Source of the DNA: Deltaproteobacteria bacterium UBA4427
GTDB lineage: Bacteria; Myxococcota_A; UBA9160; UBA4427
Length of the DNA stretch: 27,612 nucleotides
Assembly (NCBI GenBank): GCA_002390675.1
Contig: DGPZ01000203.1
Coordinates: 1-27,612 of the forward strand
Direction: 5' to 3'
Below are positions 15,553-25,642 of the stretch, piece by piece. The notes beneath the pieces are model-generated. The model ran no database searches. It had not been told where the DNA came from and saw only the letters and a program-made list of their open reading frames with translations. Positions within the stretch are counted from its first letter, which is position 1. Every line of letters begins with the position of its first letter. Both the position numbers and the translations under genes were made by a program.

Positions 15553-16019
15553 TTCGTGCTCACGTCCATCGTGCTGGATTCCACCCTCGGACCGGTCAAA
15601 GGCGGTATATCTAATAACCCGCTCAAACGAGCGTCGAGCTCCGAAAAACTCAACCGGCCGCATGGACGACGTGCGATTACGACCAAATCAAGCTCCGGAT
15701 TCAGCAGGCTACGCTGAGACCTGAACCATTCGCGGGTGCGCCGCTTAAAGCGATTCCGCACGACAGCGTTGCCGACTTTCCGGCTGACGGTGATCCCAAG
15801 CCTGGCCCGGTCCGGCAACTTATCCGGTAAATTACTGGATTTATTGGACTTTAAGGCACTTTTGGCAGTGATGATCACAAGTTCTGGAGACGTGCGTCGA
15901 CGCCCCCGACGCAATACATGACGATAATCACGGGAATCCAGGAGGCGGTCCGACCGTTCAAATGGTCCGGTAGCTCCAGTGGTGGACCCATCTCGGGGCC
16001 CAGACCCATAAGAGGCCAA
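15549..16019 (-). CDS. rnpA: Ribonuclease P protein component
   Basis: The protein subunit of RNase P, which matures tRNA 5' ends with the RNA subunit (not in this window). The 156-residue product has FERSDRLLDSRDYRHVLRRGRR at its N-terminal part, LGITVSRKVGNAVVRNRFKRRTREWFR (the RNR signature, quoted here as one motif region) in the middle, and LDLVVIARRPCGRLSFSEL later. No ATG or GTG lies in frame before the core, so a TTG at 16019, 11 bp after rpmH, is the best start; its ribosome binding site is poor. The C-terminal tail of about 25 residues is extra. Confidence 0.93.
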   Translation of the reverse strand: MASYGSGPRDGSTTGATGPFERSDRLLDSRDYRHVLRRGRRRTSPELVIITAKSALKSNKSSNLPDKLPDRARLGITVSRKVGNAVVRNRFKRRTREWFRSQRSLLNPELDLVVIARRPCGRLSFSELDARLSGLLDIPPLTGPRVESSTMDVSTN

Positions 16020-16030
16020 CTACGGTCCCG

Positions 16031-16183
16031 CTACGACTTGGACGCGACAGTAGCCGCGAGGCGCTTGCGCCCCTTCGACCGGCGACGCTTCAAGATCGCT
16101 CGTCCTGCCTTCGTCTTCATCCGCTCACGAAAACCGTGCTTGCGGAGACGCTTAATTCGGCTGGGCTGGTATGTCCGCTTCAT
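16031..16183 (-). CDS. rpmH: 50S ribosomal protein L34
   Basis: A 50-residue, very basic ribosomal protein. It opens MKRTYQPSRIKRLRKHGFRE and continues RMKTKAGRAILKRRRSKGRKRLAA, the near-invariant L34 sequence, ending TVASKS. The ATG is at 16183 with GTGAGGA about ten bases upstream. It is the first gene of the minus-strand block leaving the origin gap, followed at once by rnpA, the usual pairing. Two hairpins lie in its upstream leader. Confidence 0.97.
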   Translation of the reverse strand: MKRTYQPSRIKRLRKHGFRERMKTKAGRAILKRRRSKGRKRLAATVASKS

Positions 16184-16211
16184 CTCGGCGGATCCTCACT
16201 CTCTCACAGGC

Positions 16212-16227
16212 GCTCCGGATTCGGAGC
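16212..16227 (-). repeat. Hairpin in rpmH leader
   Basis: A perfect GCTCCG-GATT-CGGAGC inverted repeat ends 28 bases upstream of the rpmH start. It could structure the L34 mRNA leader. No T-run follows, so it is not an intrinsic terminator. Confidence 0.5.
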
Positions 16228-16274
16228 ATGTCCCGTTAATTTGCTGTCAGGGCTAGCGGTTGGGTCGCATTCAT

Positions 16275-16293
16275 GGCCGAACCGGTTTCGGCC
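16275..16293. repeat. GC-rich hairpin upstream of rpmH
   Basis: GGCCGAA-CCGGT-TTCGGCC is a seven-base-pair stem with a five-base loop, about 90 bp upstream of rpmH. It has no T-tract on either side. Role unknown. Confidence 0.5.
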
Positions 16294-16432
16294 GGGCATG
16301 ATCACGCCGGAATTTAATCTCAATTTTACGTACGGACCCCAGAAGCGTAGAATTCAGCGAGTACGGGCTGAATCCAGGCTTTTCGCCATGATCTTTTTAA
16401 ACAGTATCGAAACCGAAGCACGATGCTGAGCA

Positions 16433-16441
16433 GAATCCACA
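16433..16441 (+). promoter_or_regulatory. Weak DnaA-box-like site
   Basis: GAATCCACA matches TTATCCACA at seven of nine positions with the ATCCACA core intact. It is in the origin gap. Weak on its own. Confidence 0.3.
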
Positions 16442-16526
16442 AGGCGACTGGGGAAGCGCGAAAGCTTACCGGGGCAGCTCACCCCCTGTCAATGCAGGAA
16501 CGGATGAGAAAGTGCAGGAGGTTCGT

Positions 16527-16601
16527 ATGCTTACAGTCCTTTTTGAAACGCAGATGGCAAGGAATTGTTGTGTTCGGCGCAAACTTCAAGTTCGACGCTA
16601 A
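16527..16601 (+). CDS. Possible 24-residue small protein or leader peptide in the origin gap
   Basis: An ATG preceded by AGGAGG five bases upstream opens a 24-codon frame ending TAA. The peptide begins MLTVLFETQMARNCC and ends in a basic stretch (VRRKLQVRR). I recognise no family. The ribosome binding site is the strongest-looking in the gap, which is why it is listed. The frame is short and 229 bp upstream of dnaN. It may be a leader peptide, a small basic protein, or chance. Confidence 0.25.
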   Translation: MLTVLFETQMARNCCVRRKLQVRR

Positions 16602-16688
16602 TTAGCAACGCGCCCCACTCACTCCCGGTTCGCTCGTGTTACTCTCGCGGACACAAACGGAATAGTGACGTCACCCCCTGGCTTGCCC

Positions 16689-16697
16689 TGTCGATAA
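16689..16697 (-). promoter_or_regulatory. DnaA-box-like site (8/9)
   Basis: TGTCGATAA is the reverse complement of TTATCGACA, one base from TTATCCACA. It lies 133 bp before the dnaN start. CTGTC (16688-16692) and GACAG (16708-16712) flank it as a small dyad. Confidence 0.4.
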
Positions 16698-16830
16698 ACA
16701 CTTACCTGACAGAGCACGGACAACTCGGCTTCTTCAATTGCTGCCATGAGTTAAGTCCGTTTTGTCCGATCGACTGTCACTCTCTACTACTTCTCTTAAA
16801 TAAATTTATCTCAAATAGAAGAGAGAGCGG

Positions 16831-17955
16831 ATGAAACTCTCGATCACAAAGTCTGAATTTCTTCGAGGGCTCGGGCGTATTCAATCGATCGTCGAGAAGC
16901 GAAACTCGATGCCGATCCTCGCCAACACTTTGATAGAAGCTCCTGAGAGCGGCAAAGATGCAATGCTTCAACTGGCAGCCACCGACCTCGAGGTTGGTGT
17001 ACGCAGTCAGCATTTGGCAAACGTTACCGAAGCCGGCGGCCTAACAGTTTCAGCTAAAAAGCTCTTTGAGATCGTGAGAGAGCTTTCGGATGAAAAAATC
17101 GAGCTAGAGGCAACCGCCAACTCTTATCTAGAGATTCGCTGCAATCGAAGTCGCTTTACGCTCGCAGGTACAGCGGCTGAGGAATATCCGACACTGCCCG
17201 AATTCAACCCGGAGAAGACGGTTCCGGTATCTTCTGCAATTCTATCGGCAATGATCGAACGCACGATGTACGCGGCCTCTGTCGATGAAACTCGGTACAA
17301 TTTGAATGGGGTCTACCTCGAAGTCTTGAACGAGACAGACGAGATTCGCCTCGTCGCAACTGATGGTCATCGACTCGCTTGTGTTGACCGAGCAATCGAG
17401 GGCGACATCAGCGCTCTTGCCAGCGGCGTGATCATTCCGCGCAAGGGACTCGGCGAGTTGAAGCGACTCGTTGACGAAGACGACGCCGAAGAAATTGAGC
17501 TCGCCTTCGCGAACAACAGTGGTCTCGCCAGGAAGGGCGATGTCACGCTTGTGATGCGGCTCATTGAAGGCGAGTTCCCGAACTACAACCAGGTCATCCC
17601 GAAGGATTTGACGCGTCACCTGATCCTTCCGACGGATTCTTTGATCCAGGCCGTTCGTCGTGTTGCTCTGTTGTCATCTGAACGAAGTCGAGCGGTTAAG
17701 CTCGAGTTAAGCGACGGGCAGCTCGTTATTACGTCCAACAACCCTGATCTAGGCGATGCTCGTGAAGAGCTCGACGTGGACTACGCCGGAGAACCGCTGT
17801 CGATCGGGTTCAACGCGAAATACTTGCTCGATGCGATCAACGCAATCCAGCTGAAGGAAGTCCGGTTCTCTTTCCAAGACGAATTGTCTCCCTCACGACT
17901 CACGCCGCCGGATGATGAAAAGACCCTCGCTGTCGTGATGCCGATGCGAATTTGA
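16831..17955 (+). CDS. dnaN: DNA polymerase III beta subunit (sliding clamp)
   Basis: The ring-shaped processivity clamp for DNA polymerase III. The 374-residue product begins MKLSITKSEFLRGLGRIQSIVEKRNSMPIL and shows the three repeated clamp domains. Landmarks are LAATDLEVGVRS (about 50-61), LVATDGHRLACVDRAI (about 174-189) and the C-terminal VVMPMRI that forms part of the partner-binding pocket. GAGAGAG precedes the ATG. A weak TTGTCC-17-TACTAC promoter-like pair (16762-16790) lies upstream. dnaA, usually just before it, and recF, usually just after it, are both missing here. Confidence 0.98.
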   Translation: MKLSITKSEFLRGLGRIQSIVEKRNSMPILANTLIEAPESGKDAMLQLAATDLEVGVRSQHLANVTEAGGLTVSAKKLFEIVRELSDEKIELEATANSYLEIRCNRSRFTLAGTAAEEYPTLPEFNPEKTVPVSSAILSAMIERTMYAASVDETRYNLNGVYLEVLNETDEIRLVATDGHRLACVDRAIEGDISALASGVIIPRKGLGELKRLVDEDDAEEIELAFANNSGLARKGDVTLVMRLIEGEFPNYNQVIPKDLTRHLILPTDSLIQAVRRVALLSSERSRAVKLELSDGQLVITSNNPDLGDAREELDVDYAGEPLSIGFNAKYLLDAINAIQLKEVRFSFQDELSPSRLTPPDDEKTLAVVMPMRI

Positions 17956-18471
17956 GCTGGCTTTCGATATCCGCAGCGCCTCTTGGCATGTCTTCCTAAC
18001 ACTCTCCCAGATGCCCTTTGGTCTGCGATTCCCTCCGGGTGGCTTCGGTTGAAGGTAGTCTGAGACCAGTGGCATCCCCTCGGGAAGCAGCGATTCGGCA
18101 AAGGAACTCCTTTCAAGCGCCGGAGAACGGCTCGTAACAGAGAAAAACGCACGTTCTTGCTTTGCTTGACCCTCGGGGTTCAGGTACTCTCCCAGCGCGT
18201 CTGAGCCCTGTTTGGGGACGCGCTTCTCGGCGCGTGTAGAGGTCTCATAATGACTTCGAGCACGTGTCGCGAGGGTCCGAAGTACGGTCATTCGGAAGGC
18301 CGGTTGGAGGGTGTGTGCAAACACTATCCCTCACAAACACCGGCAAGGTCCGCAAACCCGCCTGCATGAATGTATGTGCGCGCAAATGCCTATAGTGGGC
18401 GCGGATCACGATGACCGAGCCCGAAGAGCAGGCGGTGTAGATGCCGCGCGAAGAAACGAGAAAGAGTCTCG
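17956..18471. other. 516-bp gap between dnaN and gyrB
   Basis: This is the usual place of recF, but no RecF motif (Walker A, signature, DDVLAELD) is visible in any frame. The gap contains mutually exclusive GC-rich stems (GCGCGTC at 18195, GACGCGC at 18217, GCGCGT at 18230), two GTGTTTG copies on the minus strand near 18316-18350, and a TATAGT -10-like hexamer near 18391 without a good -35. A minus-strand frame of 143 codons (17893-18324) is open but unproven. Confidence 0.5.
18195..18235. repeat. Alternative GC-rich stems upstream of gyrB
   Basis: GCGCGTC (18195-18201) can pair with GACGCGC (18217-18223). The same middle arm, read as ACGCGC (18218-18223), can pair instead with GCGCGT (18230-18235) around a TTCTCG loop. 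The two stems exclude each other, which resembles switch-type leaders. The site is about 240 bp upstream of gyrB. Confidence 0.4.
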
Positions 18472-20940
<2,469 letters not shown>

Positions 20941-21011
20941 TCGCTCAACAGAATTGCCCTCCGGCCAAGCATGGACAAACGTCCGTCGCGCCGATGTAGG
21001 AAATAGAACCA

Positions 21012-23705
21012 TTGTCTGACGAGCCCAATGATCCTAACGACGGCGAAGGCGTATTCCCTCCGACTCCGGATAGGTCATTCCCGACGTTGAATATCGAAGA
21101 CGAGGTTCGACAATCGTTCCTCGCGTATTCGATGTCCGTGATCATCAGCCGTGCACTGCCGGACGTCCGCGACGGCTTGAAGCCTGTCCATCGCCGCATT
21201 CTCTACGCGATGAACCAAGAAGGTCTGCTTCCGAGCCGGCCCTACTCGAAGTCAGCGGGTGTCGTCGGCGAAGTGCTGAAGCATTACCACCCTCACGGCG
21301 ATTCCGCGGTTTATGACTCGATGGTCCGGATGGCTCAGGACTTTTCACTTCGATATCCCCTCGTGGATGGTCAGGGTAACTTTGGCTCGATCGATGGCGA
21401 TTCCGCAGCGGCCTATCGATATACAGAAGCTCGCCTTGCTCGCCTTGCAGAAGAACTGCTTCGCGATATTGACCGGGAGACGGTCGACTTTCAGCCCAAC
21501 TTTGATGGCCAGATGGAAGAGCCGATAGTTCTTCCGGCGAGATTCCCGAATCTGCTCGCCAACGGTTCCTCAGGCATCGCCGTCGGCATGGCAACGAATA
21601 TCCCGCCGCATAACTTGAGTGAGTTAACAGCAGCGCTCGTTCTTGAAGCGAATAACCCCGATTGCACCCTCGACGAATTGCTCGAAGTGATGCCGGGACC
21701 AGATTTTCCGACCGGTGCGATGTTATGCGGTACGGACGGCATTCGTAGCTACTTCGCGACGGGCCGGGGACATCTCTCACTTCGTGCGAAGGCCGAATTC
21801 GAAGACTACAAGCGCGGTATTCGCATTGTTATCACGGAAATTCCCTACCAGGTCAATAAGTCGCTCCTGCTTGAGCGAATCGCGGATCTCGTTAAAGACG
21901 GCCGAATCGAGGGCATTTCGGATCTGCGAGACGAATCAAGCCGCGAAGGTATGCGCGTCGTAATAGAGCTGAAGAAGGACGTGTCGGAAGACGTGATTCT
22001 TAATCAGCTCTACAAAATGACACCGCTTCAAACGACCTTCGGCGTGAACTTGCTCGCACTCGTAAACGGTCGACCGCAGACACTCTCCATCAAGCAGGCA
22101 CTTCGTCATTTTCTAGAGTTTCGAAAAGAAGTCGTCATTAGGCGCGCGATTTATGACCTGGCTCAGGCCGAGGCCCGCGCACATATCCTCGAAGGCTTCG
22201 CGATCGCGCTCGATCATCTCGACGAGATCATCGCGCTTATACGTGCTGCCGCGAACGCCGCGAGCGCACGCGAGCAGTTGATGGAGCGCTACACGCTCTC
22301 GGAGAGACAGGCCCAAGCCATCCTCGATATGCGCTTGCGCGCTTTGACCGCGATGGAGCGACAACGCGTCCTCGACGAACTCGCCGAGCTTCGCCTCAAA
22401 ATTGACGACCTAAAGGGATTGCTCGCGTCGGACGAGCGCATTCTCGAGGTCGTGGTCAACGAGCTTCGCGAAGTCGAAGCGAAATACGGGGATGAGCGCC
22501 GAACAGAGCTCACTCAGGCGATCGATGGGATCACGAACGAAGACTTGATTGTCGAAGAGGACATGGTCGTAACCCTGTCCCATCTCGGATATATCAAGCG
22601 TAATCCGGTCACGCTCTATCGCGCGCAACGTCGAGGCGGCCGTGGTGCCAAGGGTATGGCGACCCGCGAAGAAGACTTCGTGCGCCACCTCGGAGTTGCT
22701 TCGACCCATGCGTATCTGCTCTTCTTCACGAATATGGGGCGACTGCATTGGCTGAAGGTTCACGAACTCCCTCAGCTTGGCCGTGCAGCCAAGGGCAAAG
22801 CGATTGTGAACGTGCTGCAGCTTCAGGAACATGAACAGGTGCAGACGATGCTTCCGGTTCGTAGTTTTGAAGATGCCGCAGGCGAGTTCATTGTTCTGTC
22901 TACACGCCAGGGTGTCATTAAGAAGACCTCGCTTTCGGCCTTCTCTAACCCGCGTAAGGCCGGGATCATCGCGATCAATCTTTCCGACGGCGACGAGTTG
23001 ATCTCCGTCGGCCGCAGTAGCGGTAGCGACGACGTGCTTCTGGCTACTCGTGCGGGCAAGTCGATTCGCTTTAACGAATCGGATGCACGCTCCATGGGCC
23101 GAACGGCGACGGGTGTTCGCGGCATAGCATTGTCCGAAGATGACGAGGTGGTTGGAATGGAAATCCTCACCGGCGAAGCGCAGATCCTCACCACGACGGA
23201 ACGCGGATACGGAAAGCGCACGCCGCTAGATGACTACCGACCCCAAAAGCGTGGTGGACAAGGCATTATCAATATCCGCGCGAACGATCGAAATGGCCCC
23301 GTCATTGGCATCGCGCAGGTCGTAGATGATGACGATGTTATGTTGATCACCGACGGCGGGAAGGTCTTGCGATGTCCCGTTGGCGGGATCTCGTCGATGG
23401 GCCGCGCGACGCAGGGCGTTCGCGTGATGCGGCTAGATGAGGGCGAGAAGCTTGTATCGATCGCGCGCCTCGCAGAAGAGGACATCTCTCCCGACGACGA
23501 CGATCCGGATGGCAACGAAGACGGTTCGGAAGTGACGGGTGGGCCAGTGATTGATACGCCTTCGGCAACAACCGATAATGACGCTGCGGCGGCCGCGGCT
23601 GCGATTGCGGCAGTAGCCGAAGCTGCGAATGCCGAAGATGACGCAGCTGCGGACGATGGCGACGGGTCCGGTACGGATTCCAGCGACGAAAACGACGAGA
23701 GCTGA
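21012..23705 (+). CDS. gyrA: DNA gyrase subunit A
   Basis: The DNA cleavage and wrapping half of gyrase. The 897-residue protein has the breakage-reunion domain with catalytic Y137 (AAYRYTEAR) and an unaltered quinolone-resistance-determining region: S98 and D102 in HGDSAVYD correspond to E. coli S83 and D87. The gyrase-specific GyrA box QRRGGRG is at 539-545, which separates it from ParC. The beta-pinwheel C-terminal domain is followed by an unusual tail from about 828 that is very acidic and contains a poly-alanine run. The start is TTG with AGGAA about ten bases upstream. It follows gyrB in the same orientation and is probably cotranscribed. Confidence 0.98.
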   Translation: MSDEPNDPNDGEGVFPPTPDRSFPTLNIEDEVRQSFLAYSMSVIISRALPDVRDGLKPVHRRILYAMNQEGLLPSRPYSKSAGVVGEVLKHYHPHGDSAVYDSMVRMAQDFSLRYPLVDGQGNFGSIDGDSAAAYRYTEARLARLAEELLRDIDRETVDFQPNFDGQMEEPIVLPARFPNLLANGSSGIAVGMATNIPPHNLSELTAALVLEANNPDCTLDELLEVMPGPDFPTGAMLCGTDGIRSYFATGRGHLSLRAKAEFEDYKRGIRIVITEIPYQVNKSLLLERIADLVKDGRIEGISDLRDESSREGMRVVIELKKDVSEDVILNQLYKMTPLQTTFGVNLLALVNGRPQTLSIKQALRHFLEFRKEVVIRRAIYDLAQAEARAHILEGFAIALDHLDEIIALIRAAANAASAREQLMERYTLSERQAQAILDMRLRALTAMERQRVLDELAELRLKIDDLKGLLASDERILEVVVNELREVEAKYGDERRTELTQAIDGITNEDLIVEEDMVVTLSHLGYIKRNPVTLYRAQRRGGRGAKGMATREEDFVRHLGVASTHAYLLFFTNMGRLHWLKVHELPQLGRAAKGKAIVNVLQLQEHEQVQTMLPVRSFEDAAGEFIVLSTRQGVIKKTSLSAFSNPRKAGIIAINLSDGDELISVGRSSGSDDVLLATRAGKSIRFNESDARSMGRTATGVRGIALSEDDEVVGMEILTGEAQILTTTERGYGKRTPLDDYRPQKRGGQGIINIRANDRNGPVIGIAQVVDDDDVMLITDGGKVLRCPVGGISSMGRATQGVRVMRLDEGEKLVSIARLAEEDISPDDDDPDGNEDGSEVTGGPVIDTPSATTDNDAAAAAAAIAAVAEAANAEDDAAADDGDGSGTDSSDENDES

Positions 23706-23717
23706 GGACCGTTTTTA

Positions 23718-25034
23718 ATGAGCAAGAAGATGAGTCCGAGAAAGCTGGCGGCATCGCGCAGCGCCTTTAAGCGTGCGAAGCGCTCCATTCCAGGTGGCGT
23801 AAACAGCCCGGTCCGGGCGTACGGATCTGTAGGTGGTATCCCGCCCTTCATCGAATCGGCGAAGGGGTGTCGAATCCGCGACATCGATGGCAACGAATAT
23901 CTCGACTACGTCGGCTCTTGGGGACCGATGATCCTCGGACACTCGCACCCTAAAATCTTGGCCGCTGTGCGCGAGGCGATGAAGCATGGAACTAGCTTCG
24001 GTGCGCCGACCGAGCGAGAGTCAGTGCTGGCGGAGTCAATCCGGCGAGTGCTGCCCTCGGTTCAGAAGCTTCGCATGGTGAGTTCTGGGACTGAAGCGAC
24101 GATGAGCGCTCTCCGGCTCGCGCGCGGGGTGACAGGTCGGAATCGTATTCTCAAATTCGATGGCTGCTACCACGGCCATTCCGACGGCTTGCTTGTCGGC
24201 GCTGGAAGCGGCGTAGCAACACTCGGAATTCCTGGATCGCCCGGGGTGCCGAAGGCGATGACGGATCTCACGATCGTTGCGCCCTTCAATGATCTGGTCG
24301 CTACGCGTAAGGCCTTCGAGCGATGGGGCAAAGACATCGCCGCGATCATCGTCGAACCGATCGCGGGCAACATGGGCTGCGTGCCCCCGCTTCCCGGTTT
24401 TTTGAAGGGGCTACGTAATCTCTGCGACGAATTCGGGGCGATTCTAATCTTCGATGAGGTGATGACCGGTTTTCGAGTCGCCCGCGGGGGCGCTCAGCGC
24501 CTTTACAAGGTCAAGCCAGACCTCACGACCCTTGGAAAAGTGGTCGGCGGAGGTCTTCCGGCGGCAGCGTACGGTGGACGCCGAGACCTGATGGATCGCA
24601 TCGCGCCGGAAGGTGATGTTTACCAGGCGGGAACGCTTTCTGGGAATCCCCTCGCCGTCGCCGCGGGAACCGTCACACTCGAGCTTCTCGAAGCCGACGG
24701 CGTCTACGAAAAGCTCGCCAGGAGCAGCGAAACCCTCGTTACAGGACTCTCGAAGATCGCCGAAGAGGTGGGCGTGCCGCTCTCGACGCGCCACGTCGGC
24801 GGAATGTTTGGCTTCTTCTTCCACGAGGGGCCCGTGAACGACTTCGCACAGGCGCAGCAAAGTGATGCGGCGGCCTTCAAGTGCTTCTTTGGGGCCATGC
24901 TTGACGAAGGCGTCTATCTCGCACCATCGTCGTACGAGGCCGGGTTTGTGTCCCTTGCACACGGTCCCCGGGCTCTGGCTGAGACGCTGGAAGCGGCACG
25001 AAAGGCGCTGACCCGCGTCGCTCAGATGCGTTGA
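23718..25034 (+). CDS. hemL: Glutamate-1-semialdehyde 2,1-aminomutase
   Basis: A PLP enzyme that converts glutamate-1-semialdehyde to 5-aminolevulinate, the last step of the C5 route to tetrapyrroles. The 438-residue product starts with the family pattern AFKRAKRSIPGGVNSPVRAY. It has YLDYVGSWGPMILGHSHP, the PLP-contact FDEVMTGFRVA and the PLP-binding K274 in LGKVVGGGLPAAAYGG (K265 in E. coli). The GSG/TEATMSALRLAR region confirms the subfamily over other class III aminotransferases. It begins 12 bp after gyrA, with a GAGG overlapping the gyrA stop. Haem supply next to cytochrome and ATP synthase genes is a plausible but unproven link. Confidence 0.97.
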   Translation: MSKKMSPRKLAASRSAFKRAKRSIPGGVNSPVRAYGSVGGIPPFIESAKGCRIRDIDGNEYLDYVGSWGPMILGHSHPKILAAVREAMKHGTSFGAPTERESVLAESIRRVLPSVQKLRMVSSGTEATMSALRLARGVTGRNRILKFDGCYHGHSDGLLVGAGSGVATLGIPGSPGVPKAMTDLTIVAPFNDLVATRKAFERWGKDIAAIIVEPIAGNMGCVPPLPGFLKGLRNLCDEFGAILIFDEVMTGFRVARGGAQRLYKVKPDLTTLGKVVGGGLPAAAYGGRRDLMDRIAPEGDVYQAGTLSGNPLAVAAGTVTLELLEADGVYEKLARSSETLVTGLSKIAEEVGVPLSTRHVGGMFGFFFHEGPVNDFAQAQQSDAAAFKCFFGAMLDEGVYLAPSSYEAGFVSLAHGPRALAETLEAARKALTRVAQMR

Positions 25035-25131
25035 GCACGACCCTTCAAACAGCTATGTTGCGCGCCGTTTTGCGGGGTCCCGACCATTTCGTGTGTAGTC
25101 GAATATCGTCGGGTTTGGAAGGGGATCAAGC

Positions 25132-25593
25132 GTGAGTCAGCCCCCTGAATATCCAGGAAAAAAGCGCCTCGTGCGTATGACGGCTCGATCCGGTGGTGGT
25201 GCCTACGAAGGTGCTGCTGAGGCGGTAGGTGCGATCTTGGTCGCAACGCTGCTGGGTTACGGGGTCGACCAATATTTTGAAACAGAACCGATCGGGTTAT
25301 TGATCGGTGCAGTATTTGGATTTGCAGCCTTTGTGGTCCGTCTCATGCGGTTGGGGAAAGAACTCCACGGTGAAGAGCTTAACTTCGGTGGCGGATCGAA
25401 TGAAAATATTTCAGCCGGGACGACCGCACAGAGCGCATTAAGTGCTTCGTCGTCGAGCCCGGAGTCGGACAACGAAACCGAATTGGCATTGGGTATTGCC
25501 GGGGATTATTCCGGGCCAGCCGAAGAGCCGGGCCTCTCGAGCGTCTTAGGCATCTTCGACGAAGATGACAAAAATCACAAAGACAAACGTTAG
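25132..25593 (+). CDS. atpZ: AtpZ/AtpI-family ATP synthase accessory protein
   Basis: A small membrane protein of the ATPase gene 1 family, found at the start of many atp loci; proposed roles are c-ring assembly and Mg2+/Ca2+ handling. The 153-residue product has two membrane spans (AVGAILVATLLGYGVDQYF, about 32-50, and IGLLIGAVFGFAAFVVRLM, about 56-74) with the family-typical GYGVDQYF and VVRLM edges. A polar, Ser/Glu/Asp-rich tail of about 75 residues follows, longer than usual. The start is GTG with GGAAGGGG upstream. It opens the plus-strand atpZ-atpI-atpB-atpE group, 97 bp after hemL. Confidence 0.85.
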   Translation: MSQPPEYPGKKRLVRMTARSGGGAYEGAAEAVGAILVATLLGYGVDQYFETEPIGLLIGAVFGFAAFVVRLMRLGKELHGEELNFGGGSNENISAGTTAQSALSASSSSPESDNETELALGIAGDYSGPAEEPGLSSVLGIFDEDDKNHKDKR

Positions 25594-25642
25594 GTGCAGC
25601 AACACGTTTAAGGCAGACAAGCGGCACTGAGATCGAGTCAAA

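Larger units (their letters stand above)
16184..16830. other. Candidate oriC: divergent gap between rpmH and dnaN
   Basis: A 647-bp gap where transcription diverges to both arms, flanked by rpmH and dnaN, typical origin neighbours. It holds one 8/9 DnaA-box match (16689-16697), one 7/9 match with an intact ATCCACA core (16433-16441), and an AT-rich run (16791-16820, 25 of 30 A/T) that could be an unwinding element or the dnaN leader. Two hairpins lie on the rpmH side. A small ORF with a strong ribosome binding site starts at 16527. No dnaA is present. The box density is low for a classical origin, so this assignment rests mainly on context. Confidence 0.55.

Noticed and set aside
15553..15663. 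Extended YidD N-terminus starting at 15663
   Set aside because: Would overlap rnpA by 115 bp and adds no family-like sequence; TTG at 15552 fits family length.
16440..16500. Series of short stems resembling a riboswitch (considered cobalamin and c-di-GMP classes) or SRP RNA
   Set aside because: Short words look similar, but the required conserved cores and pairing order are not present.
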